Source: Bradysia coprophila (lineage: Eukaryota > Arthropoda > Insecta > Diptera > Sciaridae). From it: DNA of 64,000 nt. Below are positions 35,301 through 47,711 of the stretch, in pieces; positions within the stretch are counted from its first letter, which is position 1, and every line of letters starts with the position of its first letter. Location of the stretch: the NCBI RefSeq assembly GCF_014529535.1, contig NW_023503501.1, forward strand, positions 5,028,150 through 5,092,149, read 5' to 3'. The notes under the pieces were generated by a model. That model did no database searches. It was not told the DNA's origin and worked only from the letters and a program-made list of their open reading frames with translations. Both the position numbers and the translations under genes were made by a program.

Positions 35301-37089
35301 GTTGTAATTCTAATTCCGAGTAGGTATACACAATAAACAACAAAAACCCAACAGCTCGAAAAGAAATGAAATGAGAGGAAATCTATTAAATTCCTTTTAG
35401 TCGACAATCATCGTCTCTCAGTCTATTTTATCTAGAAAAAAAATTTTACCCGCAGGCACAGGTAGAAAACAAATTTTTGTAGAGTAAGTTTGTTGTTACA
35501 TTGTCGTTGATTGCGAAGATGATGAGACTCGATAACATTTTTTTTTCTTCTTTTAAATTAATTCTACGAATGGATTGCAATGACAAAAACGGTTGCAGAA
35601 GAGGGGAAAGGTCAAGTGCCGGAAATATTTTATTTTCGCGTTCGAAGCGACAGACACATCAATTTATTTAATTTTTTGTGGAACACAAAAGAAATTAAAC
35701 TTTGAATAAACGAACGTCTGTGATACTTATAGTGTAGATGCTCATTGTATTGCTTTGATCGGCCACAATATCCACCTATTGATTACGTTAACTCTGACAG
35801 CAATTTCAAAAATGCCCTGTCTGTCGGAGGTTAGAGGTAAAAAAAATCGATCGACAGTTTGTTAATGTTACAAGGAACCAATTATCATAAATTTGGAATG
35901 ACGAGTATAAACTATCGAAACCTCGACCACCTATTGGATAATTTTGATACTCACTCCCATCAACTCAGGTCATATACGGAGTTCTGGTATCTGCGTTGAT
36001 AACAAACTAATTCAATCAACTCTGACAGTGTTGATGATTGAATCAATGCAACAACAACTCACAGAAGTATTGAAGGTACTTAGGGGGCATTATTGTTGGG
36101 AAAATGATTGGTATACCAAAGTTGCTGCTATTTATGATTTGGTTCGTTGACAATCGTTACGGTCATCTATATGCGACATACCACAAATCAGGAAGTGCTC
36201 ATTAGCAACATTGTAATTGAATGTTTGATCAATTTGGTTATTATAACGTGAAATCTGCGGCTAAAAAATGCTGAATAGAGTTATGTCGAGGCGTTGTTTG
36301 ATTCTAATCTATTACTTGGTTAAAGTACTCTGGTGGATGGTTAATAATTATCATCAAATGAAATCATTAATATTCGTCAATGCAAGACCGTATGGAAAAA
36401 ATTCCATTCTTTCCCATCACATCAAAATGATCTTGAATTCATAAGTTTAATAATTCGAATAATTAACAATAGGAATTTTGATTATCTATCCATCTCTGAT
36501 GTGTCTATCCATTAAGGTTTGTCCATCAAATAGTCAAATATTTGAAGTTCGAAACGAGACGAAGAAAAAAAAAACTTTGTGGAGAAAAAATGTTCTGTTC
36601 CTATTTTTCAAAGTCACACACAAGTCGATCAAAGAGTAAAGGTTTCATGCATTTCATTATAACCTTTAAATAATGACTCTCATTCCACAGAAAATATTTT
36701 CATAAAATGAATAAGTTATTCAACTTGACTTGCATTGAAAACGAAATGAATAAACTCTTTGAACAAATTTTTTTATTATTAAAAATAATGACTGACGGTC
36801 TGTGATACGGTGTATACGATTTATTCTATTGGTATAGGTCGGTCGCCACACATTTCTTCTTCTCTTTTTTTCTCCATTGTATGTTATGCACGGTGCATAG
36901 TCTTTAAAAAAATATCTGAACGAGATTAGAGCGACTTAACCGACTTAACTTACAATTAAGTATTTCCTGCGTACATCGTTGATCACATTATGATTCTCCG
37001 CAGCAATACGATCAAAATAAAGCCGAACGGAATGAGAAAGAATCCTGTTCTGTTTTCAGAATAAGTAAAATTTTTGTTTTCTTTTCCAG

Positions 37090-37159
37090 ATATCGACAGT
37101 ATTAAGGATGTTGACGATCCGAAAAAAGAAGAGCTGAATAATCATGTCGAAAGCGAAAG
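37090..37159 (+). CDS. pyd: pyd internal exon following the CARD exon
   Basis: A 70-nt exon with a good acceptor (TTTTCTTTTCCAG) and donor (AG|GTAAGT). Entered in phase 1 it encodes DIDSIKDVDDPKKEELNN followed by HVESE and leaves in phase 2. That is the phase required by the acceptor at 42154. Highly charged acidic/basic linker, no domain. It is called mainly because splice sites and phase fit on both sides. Confidence 0.6.
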
Positions 37160-37605
37160 GTAAGTGAGATACGATTGTATTTCCGTTGTAGACGGATGAT
37201 GAATATTTTTGATGGTCGTAAATCAATAATGTGGGGTGTTACTGCTCGTATTTTGAATTGAAATATCGATTGAAAAACATTCAACCCTCATATTATACAC
37301 TCTGAATGCAGATGTTATAGCTGTTATTGACTAACAGCCCTCATGTAATATGCGAAATTGCAACACATTGATATGCAATACGATACGAACTAACTTTGGA
37401 TTTTTTTTTATTTAAAATAGAATTTCAGGCACGATAGAGAAACCATCTCAGAAATGAATTGTTTATCATTGAAACCATCCATCCCTTCAGAAACGAAAAT
37501 TCTAAATGTTATTAAATTGTCTTACTCACTCGATTGTTGTTGTTGAATACGTTGAAAAACTTTTTAGAATAGATGTGAGCTTAACTTTTATCCCCTAACC
37601 TATCA

Positions 37606-37662
37606 CAGACGGCAAGCTATCCACTGTTTTATTATAGGATCTATTACTTCATTTCATTTTTT
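37606..37662 (+). repeat. Dispersed repeat copy a
   Basis: TCACAGACGGCAAGC through GGATCTATTACTTCATTTC is closely similar to 53366-53420 (TCACAGATGGCAAGC through GGATCTATTACTTCATTG). Shorter relatives with TCTATTACTTC and TTGTTCAA occur near 29305, 53105 and 53748, and a shared GTCTGTAACAGATGA-like word nearby (37753, 53851). An unnamed repeat family, several copies of which lie in pyd introns. Confidence 0.6.
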
Positions 37663-37994
37663 TTTTTCAAAATATTGACTTCAAATCTTTTACTTCATTT
37701 TTTGTTATATAAAAAAGCATAGTCAGAACTTGTCATTTATTATAGAAGTCGTTGTCTATAACATATGACAGCCGACCGTCAGGTCAATCAGAAACACCAT
37801 TTTATAATAACCATGTTTCTACCATTTAAAAAATGTCTTTAAACATGGTTATTGCAAAATGCTGCTGATCTGTTAAACAGGGCCCGCAAAAATATACCCA
37901 AAATATACAGATACCTATTGTTCGTGTGAAGTGGCGGTGCTGGTTTGTGATAGCAAGTTTTTTTGTTCCAGCTGAATTCAACAGTTGATACAGG

Positions 37995-38585
37995 GGGATT
38001 CTTTTGAAAAACAGCCTACCGAAATCGGACGCATTTTCCAGAGGACTTTTTTGTATGTGCCAGTGCTTAGAAAGGTATTCGACCCTAGAAGCAAAAAACA
38101 CTTAAAAAAAAAATTCTTTGAAGTTTGTGTGCCTGGTGAAAGGTGATCAAAAACCGAAAACTTGCACTTTTCTTACAAAAATTTCTCCAGTTACGCGAGC
38201 CGTACAGGTTCGTGTGGGATATCATTAGAAAGGTAATCACACGTACTATTGAGCCGAATAGGGACTTATTGTGTTTCAAATTCATCGACACTGAAATATG
38301 TGCAGTTGAAGTTTTCAACCGAAGACTTACACTGTTTTTACTGAAATTTCTCGAGGTACACAAAACGTACATGGTCGTGTAGGTTGTCATTTGACAGGTA
38401 ATTTCAGTGTCGATGAATTTTAAACCTAATAAGTACCTATTCGGCTCAATAGTACATGTGATTACCTTTCTAATGACACCCCACACGATCCTGTACGGCT
38501 CGCGTAACTGGAGAAATTTTTGTAAGAAAAGTGTAAGACTGGAAAATGCGTCCGATTTCGGTAGGCGGTTTTTCAAAAGAATCCC
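37995..38585. mobile_element. Foldback element, about 590 bp
   Basis: The left end GGGATTCTTTTGAAAAACAG and the reverse complement of the right end GGGATTCTTTTGAAAAACCG match. Arms continue through CTACCGAAATCGGACGCATT and, further in, GTTACGCGAGCCGTACAGG and CTATTGAGCCGAATAGG. The left arm carries about 110 extra bases (38038-38150) absent from the right arm, probably a later insertion. No clear target duplication. Open frames here are by-products of the arms. Confidence 0.7.
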
Positions 38586-41528
38586 TCACACAAACATCAA
38601 GTACTCTTTGTATACTAAAGGATTCAAATCTTTTATACGTCGACGTAATAGTAGATTATGCACCTTTGTATCAAATGTTTATTTTGACGATTTGGAAGTT
38701 ATGTACCGAGCCAAAGGCGTAGTACATAATACAAATCGGCAAAATAAACATTTAGGACAGATACGCTATTTTATCTGCCGAGAACAGATATATCGAGATA
38801 AACCAATTTGCCTTAGAGGGATAACATCGAGATTATCGTTCTAGGCGGATAAAAAAATTATTAGGGTCGTAAGGAGTAAGGACACGGTTTATCTTGTGTT
38901 TTGTGTGTTTTTCAATATACAAAGTGTTTGTTGTTATGAATCAGCTGATGCTGAATGTATCTGTAGCAAAACACTGTACATGTTCAAATTGTGTTCACTA
39001 CTGTATGTTAACTGGTTTTATTAAATATTCTACCCACTCCCACGACAAGTTTCAAACTACACTTTCAACTGGGGATATGGGTCATTTATTGGTTTATTTT
39101 TGGCAACAAAATGCATCCGATGACGACTACATTAAAGTTGGCTTTAATTTCGCTACTCATCTTCTCATTTCATTACAAATCGTACCATTAATGTTGTAGC
39201 CTTTTCATGAATGGCCAATGACCGATTATAATGCGAACCGTGCTATTATTGGATTGAATTGAAGCGTTGTATTATTTGAGCTCGGTTGTTGTCAATTGAC
39301 GTATTAAACGTTATCAAAGAAATTCGAATTTATGCGTAAAACACATAAATTACCCGCATTGAAGCGGTATACGCCGAGAAGAGTTTAACGTTATACCACC
39401 GTACAATTTCTAACAACATACATTGATTGTAGTGCTGACTTCTCGGTAAATTGTTTATTATATGATTCCATTGAAATCTCAGCCTTACCCCTATGGTATT
39501 ATTAAAATGTTTGAACTTCTATGAACTGATTTAATGATAATTTCGTCTGTGAACATACGGAATACGCACTCATTGATTGGAACACACATAGGCTGAAGTC
39601 GAATTGATTTTCGTTTGTTATTACAGCGTGTTAATTTAATGATAAACGTATTACGATGAGCTGTGGCAGTAGTGTAAGGTCTAAATTGACAGAGTTCGTT
39701 TGGTAATTTAAATGTAGAATTGAATGGTATCGAAATACAAGGGATTGCGTCTGAATCAAATAAATTAGGAATGAGATGGGCTTTTGTCTTTAGGGAATAC
39801 TGTATTTATGCAAAATATAATATTGAAAGAATACTCAGAAAGAACTCTATACAGTCAGAGGCAGTGAAATTTCAGCATGAATTTGCTTCAACTGTTCCAC
39901 ACATACAATCAGAACTGTGTCTACTTGTTTTTTACGGTTGAATCACGTGCGTGGTAGTGGTAAAGCCGTATAAATAGTTTCATCAGCTGAAAGACAGCTG
40001 ACGAAAATTCACAATTGTGTTCTGGAGAGAAATTCATGAAATTGTTGGACAAAAGGTTCAGGTTACAACTTTGCCAATTAAAGTGTTTTCGATGAATTGA
40101 GTAGATTTCCTGGAGATTGACCAGCAAAACATTCGCATTAACAGTGGAGTAGAAGAACAGATTTGGAGATAATGCACAAGAAAATGCAGTGGAAGTTGTG
40201 ATTTCAAAATTTAAAAATTACGAGTGTTTGATACTAGGTTATAAAGCTTTTCAGAAATGTAGCTGGTGTGTACATACTACATCTGATAAATCTTCGTCAC
40301 CTCACTCTTTTCTGTTAATAATTTCCACAAGATCTGCTCTTCGAACTTGGTTTACTTACTTAGAACGTGTGCATGAAACGATAATTCCAAGAAAAGAGGT
40401 CGATTTAAAAAATGTCACTCACTTCTCTTTACCATTGCGTTTCGATGTAATTTTTTGTCAAACTGGGTCTCAGGCCAAGCTCACGCAGTTAATTTTATCA
40501 TATCAGTCAAAAATTTGCAACTGAAAGGCTAATGTATATAGTCTTTACTGCAGAAAATTGAATTCTTCCAACTTTCAAGCGATATTGCACATACGTACGT
40601 ACGTGTACACACACGATCTTCAACTATTTTAATTCTAAATTTGCTACTTGAATCACAAAAAAAGACCATGAAGAATCGCGTTAAAATTATCTAATAGACA
40701 AATTTCTCATCTTTGGCAAAATGAGGTAGCTTTGTGTCGAAACAGTCACGTTTGGACATCATCGCATGTAATACACGTCGTCGGCTGTTTGAAGTCTTGT
40801 ATTTATATTTATGCCATATTAATGGTACTCGGCAAACAAATATAGAATTGCACAGAAAGGTTTCGATCGTAGAGTGTGTGTTAATGTAAAGTGAAAACAA
40901 AAATAATTAGCAACGCATACAGGTGTTAATCAGATCCTTACATATGCGGAAAGTGACTATATGTTCGTTTTTTAGATTTTTTTTTCTGTTTTGTTTGTTT
41001 TGTATAGTTTGGGACAGTAATAATAGAATCACAGTCTTTTTTATGAATGAATGCAAATCAGTCGATCAAATTGTACATCTCTACCTAAACACACAAAATG
41101 TTTAAAAATAATCACAAGACATGTTTTAAATTCAATGCACATGCGTGTCGACAGCAAACGCGGTTATAATATAAGATCGTATCAATAGCTGCTGGTGAGA
41201 CACGTTTATTTTGATACCGAACCGACTTTTTTTTTGTCTTAAAATAATTTTTTTTTTCACTTGGACATCACATATGTGAGTAGAACTATCGAGACATTAC
41301 ACACTGTTTGTGACAAAATAAAAAATTAATTTTAAAAATGACTGAGACATCTTCAGATAGTAAAAAGTTATCATCTTAAAGACAGTAAACATGAGTGAAC
41401 TTTTAAATACACAGAATTAAAGTGCACTTCATTGAGTCATTAACAACCAAAAAAATCGAGCGCATCCAACTAAACGAACCGAACAAACACTTAAATGTTC
41501 AATTGAATTCAATTAATTACTAAAAAAA

Positions 41529-41770
41529 ATGGATTTGCATATTGGTGGGAAACAACATTGTTACACTGTGCCCGAGTGTTCGATTGACGATGAGAATTGT
41601 GATTCATCATCGACTACCAGTGATTGCGATGAAACGGCACCGGCGACCCCATTCGGACTACCATCGACGATTGGCGCATTTCACACCGGCGACGGACGTC
41701 CACCACAATTGGGATATTTTGTGCCATTGTCGATGTACTACTCGAAACCGCAATCGCAATGGAATGTGAT
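41529..41770 (+). CDS. pyd: Candidate first coding exon 2 of pyd
   Basis: ATG at 41529 (MDLHIGGKQHCYTVPECS), 80 codons plus two bases to the donor AT|GTAAAT. It leaves in phase 2, the phase needed for the acceptor at 42154, so it is an alternative to the 37090-37159 exon. The peptide is acidic and Ser/Thr-rich (DDENCDSSSTTSDCDE), then Pro/Gly-rich; no known domain. It probably marks an alternative promoter. Upstream AAAAAAATGG gives a plausible start context. Confidence 0.7.
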
Positions 41771-42153
41771 GTAAATATCGTTTTAAGTGGATTTTTTTTT
41801 ACCTTTTAATAATAGAACGATTTAGATCTGTTAAAGTCTAAGTACGGTCTTATTCTGATGGCTAATATATCGGAACAGATTCAATTGTGTGGTTCAGGTC
41901 GTGAGTCTACAGTGAGCTAAGCTTATATGCTATAAAAATGTCAACGTAAATTTGTACGGACGATGATCGTCCGTGTACAAGAATTAAAACAAAAGTTCCA
42001 TCGTATAGTACAGAAATCCTTCATCTAAACAAAATTTAAAAAAGCTTTCAAATACGTTCGTATCTTCCCCATCAACAGATGGCTCTCAACTCAAATCATA
42101 TTTCCAAACCACTTTGACTATACAATACGTAACGCTACGTTTCATTCTTACAG

Positions 42154-42556
42154 AAAACCCATAGACGCACACCATCAACGAGCGAGTAGTTACAGTGGTT
42201 CTCAACATACACCATCGGTAGCAACCACAGTCAGACCGCAATCACCGCAAATACCAATTCAATCACCTGTATATTCACCGCTGTACGTGAACAAGAACGT
42301 TTTAAATGGAAACGACAATGAAACGCCGTTGCTGTACGACGATGCAAATAGTTTGAATAATTATTCGTTGCTGTGTCATGGTGTTACTCCCGGTGCAAAT
42401 AATACGGTGAAAAAGAGGGATAAATTGAGGCATCGGTTCAGCGATGTGGGCAGTTGGGGTCGTAAGCGGAAAAACAAGAAGGGAATTCGACAGTTTCATT
42501 CGATGAATGAAACGATTGAAGTGCTTGCCGATCCGGTCATTGAGGATGATATTTTT
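42154..42556 (+). CDS. pyd: pyd 5' exon shared by two upstream starts
   Basis: Acceptor TTCTTACAG, donor TTT|GTGAGT. Entered in phase 2, left in phase 0. About 134 residues: Ser/Pro-rich start (ASSYSGSQHTPS, PQSPQIPIQSPVYSP), then polar sequence (NVLNGNDNETPLLYDD), a basic patch KRDKLRHRF and GRKRKNKKG, and a final EVLADPVIEDDIF. No recognised domain; likely a disordered N-terminal extension. Phase 0 exit fits direct joining to the PDZ1 exon at 56950. Confidence 0.75.
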
Positions 42557-44307
42557 GTGAGTAGAATTTTTTTGGTTTCCTTTTTTTGGCTTTAAGAATT
42601 GAATAAAATTCTCACACCCGAAACTAAACGATAAGAGACTGGCAAATGTAGGTCTAACCCAGTCGCTTGAAGTGTTCGGAACATTTCTATCCTCATCGCT
42701 CATATTTTAGAACGAATTAATCTGAAAAGGTGAACTACAACTAGTCGACTAGTTAGTCAGTTTACGGTTTGAGCTTAATGATAAATCCCATTTCTAAACC
42801 TCGAAGACTTGAAAAAAGAGCCGAGGAACGAGGTCTGACATAAATTAAAGCTATACGACATATTTGGTCGCAATTCTTTTTTTTTTTTGGTTGCAATACC
42901 AAAATTAATACACGTGCAGCCGAGTCAGCTAGCAACTTACCATATATTTCTACGTCACTAGATTATACAAATAATGCGCTTTATCGTAGCATTTTAGTGC
43001 TATGGCTTTATTCATTTGGTATGTAAGCCAAAGTGATTATACGTTCCTAGGCAATTCGCTGCGAGATTAATTAAATTCCTCACTTATTCGGCTTCATATT
43101 TTTTTTTTTTATTAAGCGTAAAATGATTGTGCTAAGTACAACGTACTTGTATCAGATTTATGTGGAATACGCCCTCGATTTTTGTAAATCATAATCTCTG
43201 TTCATTATGTACTCCAATATTTGGTTATGTGTGCATCGTCTCCAAGCTGAAAAAAAAAACATGAGGAAAATTTAGCCAACATTTTTATAGCATCATATCG
43301 ATTGAATGGAATTTTCGATAAGGATAAAATGACTAAAAATGACTATGACGACGTTTTGTGGATGTTTCTCATTTTATTGAAAGTTTCTGGTTCATCCAGC
43401 AAATCTTATACGAAAATGTGGAAAAAATCGATGCCAATTGAGTTTTCTGTGGTTGCGAGTCGCAACCGTTGCGACTGAAATTCATAAAAGTACGAACACA
43501 TCAATAATTCCACAACGAGGTCAACGTTTCTTTTCTAGATATTTTAAAGTCACCGTTGTGGATTGAGTATCCCTGAGCCGCCCTGAGCCTTTATCCGATT
43601 TTTTTTTTTGTATTTACAATGGTATAAGGGAGATACCAAACCTCTCTTGAAACATAAAAGAGTTGAAAATCTCTCCTGGTTTGAGTAACTTTGTCTCCAC
43701 AGCTGTAGCGTTCACACGAAAAATACAACTGTTGCAGTCATTGTAGATTCCTTGGAGACAAAGTTACACAAAACAGGTGAGAATTTCAACTCTTTTCGTC
43801 AGTATACAAATCCACTGAACCCAGAAACAAAATTTTAAAATTTTCATAGTAACTTCCGTCACTAACTGGCGATTGTATCCGTTTAACCGATAACTTTCTA
43901 TTGTTCAATTTTTCCGATACGTTTGGCTCAATTAAAAATTTCCATACTGACACAGACATTAGATATACGTTGACCGCGGACGTGAAAGCTTTAAAGAACA
44001 ATTTCGAACTCGTCATTATGCACACCCATTGTCATACCATTTGACTAGAGAAATTATACCGTGTATCATACGCCGTTTTTAATATCTTCACAAAGTATTA
44101 TGTTCATCGGATTTGCGAGTTGACTTTTATTTATAGAATATTGTTGGTCACCGGTGGTGTGTCGTATATATAATCTATTTTATATCGTATGCCAAAGGGT
44201 GTTCTAAAGTGTTATTTTTATAAGAGGCTTACCCGTTTTGCCGTTGGTTTCTCATTATAAAATTTGAACCAGAAGTTCAGACGCATATAGTGTGTTTTGT
44301 ACATAAA
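42557..44307. other. 1.75-kb interval, pyd intron
   Basis: No exon seen. It contains the MITE at 43656-43796; otherwise AT-rich with poly-T runs. Confidence 0.45.
43656..43796. mobile_element. 141-bp inverted-repeat MITE
   Basis: The left end AAAAGAGTTGAAAATCTCTC and the reverse complement of the right end AAAAGAGTTGAAATTCTCAC match, and similarity continues through AACTTTGTCTCCA. No clear target duplication. Confidence 0.7.
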
Positions 44308-44763
44308 ATGAAAATGAAATTTCTTCACTGTGTTACGTCGGGCAGTACGAAACGGAATTCGCGTAAACATCATCAGAGTTCGCGGAGAAGGCGTCGCAGT
44401 TCACGAAATTCATACCTGTCGCCGTCGTCCACTGGAAAGCGGCGATATTCCCATCAAACGGACAATTTGTCGGGAATTCGAATGAATAACAATCGACACA
44501 CATTTCATCAGTCGGTTAACGATCACAATGCAATTGATATCAATCCAACGAACTATGTCGAAATGGGCGTTCCACCAACAATATTTGAACATCAAGTGTA
44601 TTCGAATAGTCAGAAATTGCATTATAATTTGAATCCGTTGCTTCGAATGAATGCTAAGGTGTATCCAAGCACTAGTAGTGGATATCAAGGCTATGTGAAT
44701 CAAAATAATGTTCCGAGAGTAAACGCTTTTAACGCTGGGGTTGAGAAGAAACGTCGCAGAAGG
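44308..44763 (+). CDS. pyd: Candidate first coding exon 3 of pyd, basic N-terminus
   Basis: ATG at 44308 (or 44314); 152 codons to the donor AGG|GTAAGT, leaving in phase 0, which fits the PDZ1 exon at 56950. The peptide is strongly basic and Ser/Arg-rich at the start ([23 protein letters not shown]), Asn/Tyr-rich in the middle, and ends in KKRRRR. No domain recognised. It probably marks a separate promoter giving a basic N-terminal isoform. Confidence 0.7.
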
Positions 44764-47645
44764 GTAAGTCAATTTTGAAAGCAATTGGTCGAGTGAAGTA
44801 ATGACACATTGCTCTGTGACGAAATTTCTGGACTAGGCAAAACTAAGAACAAAAAAGACCGGCCTGTCCTTCAATTATAAATTTTTTCGGATGAAAATTG
44901 TCATAATTACTGAATCTGTTACTTGATTATAGTATCGTCGATGTTCGGTACAAAATCTTGTCCTTCATTAGATTTAAAAGAAATTTTTCAATTTAAAAAG
45001 AAAGAAACCAGAGATCATCGCAAATTTTTGTTGTTGTCGCCGATAACAGAAGACCAACCGCTTCTAAATGGTACGTTCGTTGAATCCAATAATATCAAAA
45101 TCAAAGAATAAAAACTTTGAGCTGAAAATTTCAATCAATTCTACATAGCGACAAAGTACGAAATTACACAAAACTTAGCCATTGCAAGAGTCTCATACAT
45201 TCCACTTCTTCAAACATAGACCGTGACACAAAAGATTCTTAGTTACTGACTGAAAGAAATGCTGTAGTTTGGAGCCATTTACTTATTTCATAGTAAGACA
45301 ACTTGCAAGACAGTCGGTGGTGCAACATTTACTAACTTTCCGATCAGCTAATATAACCTGTTCCTATTCCTACCGAAAAGTGCGTTTCATCAATTACATG
45401 CTTAACGTACATAGGTACACACACAGCATTTATATACACAACGATTTCAACAGACATTTTATGTATTGGTGGTAACTGATGTCTTTGAATGGTTAAAGTT
45501 AAAGTGTAAAGGTAAAAGTTATGTTGCTTGATGGTAGTCGGTTTTTTTTTATTCTGCTTATTTTTACTTCAGCCTACACATTCAGCCGAATAACTATGAA
45601 GAGAATATTCTTTTCTTATACTTCTTGTTCTGGTCGTTTCGGATTTTTATTGAGCAGAAATCTGTGCTGTTTCACTGTGTATGTTACTTTCGAAAAAGTG
45701 GATAGGTTGGTTTTGGATTCATATTAAAATTGTTTAACCGACTGGAGTATTATATGTGTGATGATGGGGATATTCAAAATGTTTGATGGTTGTTGATCGA
45801 AGTGGAAGTTTATTTCGATTATCATCGTTCATTGGAAGTGGGGTTCGATCCACACATTCAGAATTTTCTAAAAAACAAGTTTAATGTAGGGAACCGACTT
45901 AACGTCTTTAGAGATACTTTACTGACGCAGATACTCTTCTGTTGTCAAAATATTCTTTTCTCTAAATGGACCTGTTACACAATATGCCCACCGTACCCTA
46001 GAAGCCACGATGGATCAATGAGATATATTCGACAAACAGAATCTATATACCGAAACAACCATCCAACATGTATACATATATTGCGAGTGACCGCTTCGCT
46101 GCAATTTTTCTGTGAATGTCCCCATATCGGTGTTTAACCATTTCCAACCTCACCTTTGATTTTCTTGTACAGCGTCCATTTTAGTTGTGATTGAGATTCA
46201 AAAGTGTTCGCAGCATAACGTTTTACCATCGGTCTCGCATAAATGTGGAATGTTATTTGTGTCTTTCTTAATAAAGTGAAATGATTTAAGGTCTTTAGCT
46301 TTGTGGAAAATAAGACTTCGTTATATGGTGTTAACCGTGTTCACGTTGTATTGACTGTTGTCGATGCACTTGGTAATAACGTTAATATATTGCACAAAAT
46401 AGAAAACTATTTTTTTTACCTGTCGTCGTGTGATTCAATTTATTGGAAGAAAAAAATATTTTTGCGTGCTAAACAGAACATTTCTTCGCCAGTTTATGCT
46501 CGCATATATATCGATGTATATCGTGCCAAACTGGATGGTAGTTTATATCGTTTGGTAAATTAATCGTGCTCACAATAAAAGTGCGAAAAATGCAAGAGTG
46601 AAATGCTAGTAAAAGTGAATATATAAAAAACCGATTCGTATAAAAGGCAGCACGAGAGATATGAATTTTTTTTGCATGACTGAAATCACGATCTGTTTCA
46701 ATAAAATATAAATTCGAAAAGAAAGAGTAACAAAATAACTTCAAGGTTTTCGTATCTCAAAAAGCTCCATTTCTAGTTTCTCGAGCTGTTCGAAACACTC
46801 TGCCAGCACACAGAAGAATTGGATAAAATAACACACACTCAATACCCTATACGTGTGCTTCCATTTTTTTTTATTATTCTTCAATAATATTTGTTTTCAT
46901 TCGACGAAAGAAACAGACAACAACGTGTGTGTTGAATGCTTTTTTCGTGGTCTTGTTCCATACACTTATCAATAAATAAAATGAAATCCATTTGAGCATT
47001 GAACAAGTTATTTTTTTCTTAATTCCTTGGCTCGTTAGTCGATTTAAAATTTAAATTTTTCCGTCCATCGACGTTCTCGAAGACTAAACATTTCTGTTGT
47101 GGTTGTTATAATAATATATAAAGCTTTGCAGTTATTTAGTTCTCCGATTCAAATGTAAAATTGTAAGAAAATCTTTAAAAGTGCTCAGGTCGTTTAGCTG
47201 GAAGACGTTGTCATTCGAAATTCGTGTTTTATTGAGGTGTTTTTTGTTGGTGAAGCTACGGATTTAATCATTAAGAAATTTTTTTTATCGGTTATAAGAG
47301 AGCGTGTGCCCATTGATTAAATCTATTACATTGTGCTCCATTGATTTGCATTATTTAAATTATAAAACCGAACGAAAAAAATGTGAACAAAAATTCTTTA
47401 ACACATAAAATTTAACTTTTTTAACATAGTGACAAAACGGCTGAATTCAAATTAAATTCGAACAACAAAAAATTATGCTAAACGGAACTTTGTGAAACGC
47501 GGTGTGTTTTCAACAGAAATTTGTAAAAATTTATTCGAATTTTTAAGTGAAAAAAAAAACGAAATAAATTCTGAACAAAAATATTTACCGTTGCTAAAAG
47601 TATGCTCTCACACAAACGAAGGATTAGCTGCATTTCAATAACAGA
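44764..47645. other. 2.9-kb interval, pyd intron
   Basis: No firm exon. A weak candidate at 44933-45072 (MFGTKSCPSLDLKE...) has plausible splice sites but leaves in phase 1, which does not fit the downstream body. Otherwise AT-rich; the right part presumably holds the 5' UTR of the 47646 start. Confidence 0.4.
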
Positions 47646-47711
47646 ATGGATTCATTAAGCCCGATGAATGGGCCACAATTACCTAACAATCATTTTCGCA
47701 ACGACATACAG
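47646..47711 (+). CDS. pyd: Candidate first coding exon 4 of pyd, 22 codons
   Basis: ATG at 47646 encodes MDSLSPMNGPQLPNNHFRND then IQ, ending at CAG|GTATTG in phase 0, as needed for 56950. Short polar N-terminus without a domain. The call rests on the start codon, donor and phase, so it is moderate. Confidence 0.6.

Larger units (their letters stand above)
27851..37089. other. 9.2-kb interval, probable pyd intron
   Basis: No coding exon recognised. It holds a 220-bp inverted-repeat element (28708-28927), a hairpin with a TTGTTGTCTTGCGG word (29143-29223), a copy of a dispersed TCTATTACTTCTTTTGTTCAA repeat near 29305, an (AC)n run at 30846-30860, an ATCGAT-rich tract (32100-32345) and a TTTCCCGGTAA-rich tract (32540-32640). 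Further undefined transcript starts are possible. Confidence 0.5.
37160..41528. other. 4.4-kb interval, probable pyd intron
   Basis: Contains a dispersed repeat copy (37606-37662), a foldback element (37995-38585) and a folded AT-rich inverted repeat (38662-38757). The remaining AT-rich sequence shows no exon I can support. Confidence 0.45.

Noticed and set aside
38085..38844. Overlapping open frames on both strands
   Set aside because: Produced by the complementary arms of the 37995-38585 foldback; the same peptides appear on both strands.
44933..45072. Possible extra pyd first exon (MFGTKSCPSLDLKE...)
   Set aside because: Splice sites are plausible but it leaves in phase 1, which does not fit the acceptor at 56950, and the preceding 44308 exon read into it hits a stop.
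45841..45860. GGTTCGATCC, a tRNA T-loop-like word
   Set aside because: No acceptor stem, D arm or anticodon arm could be fitted around it.
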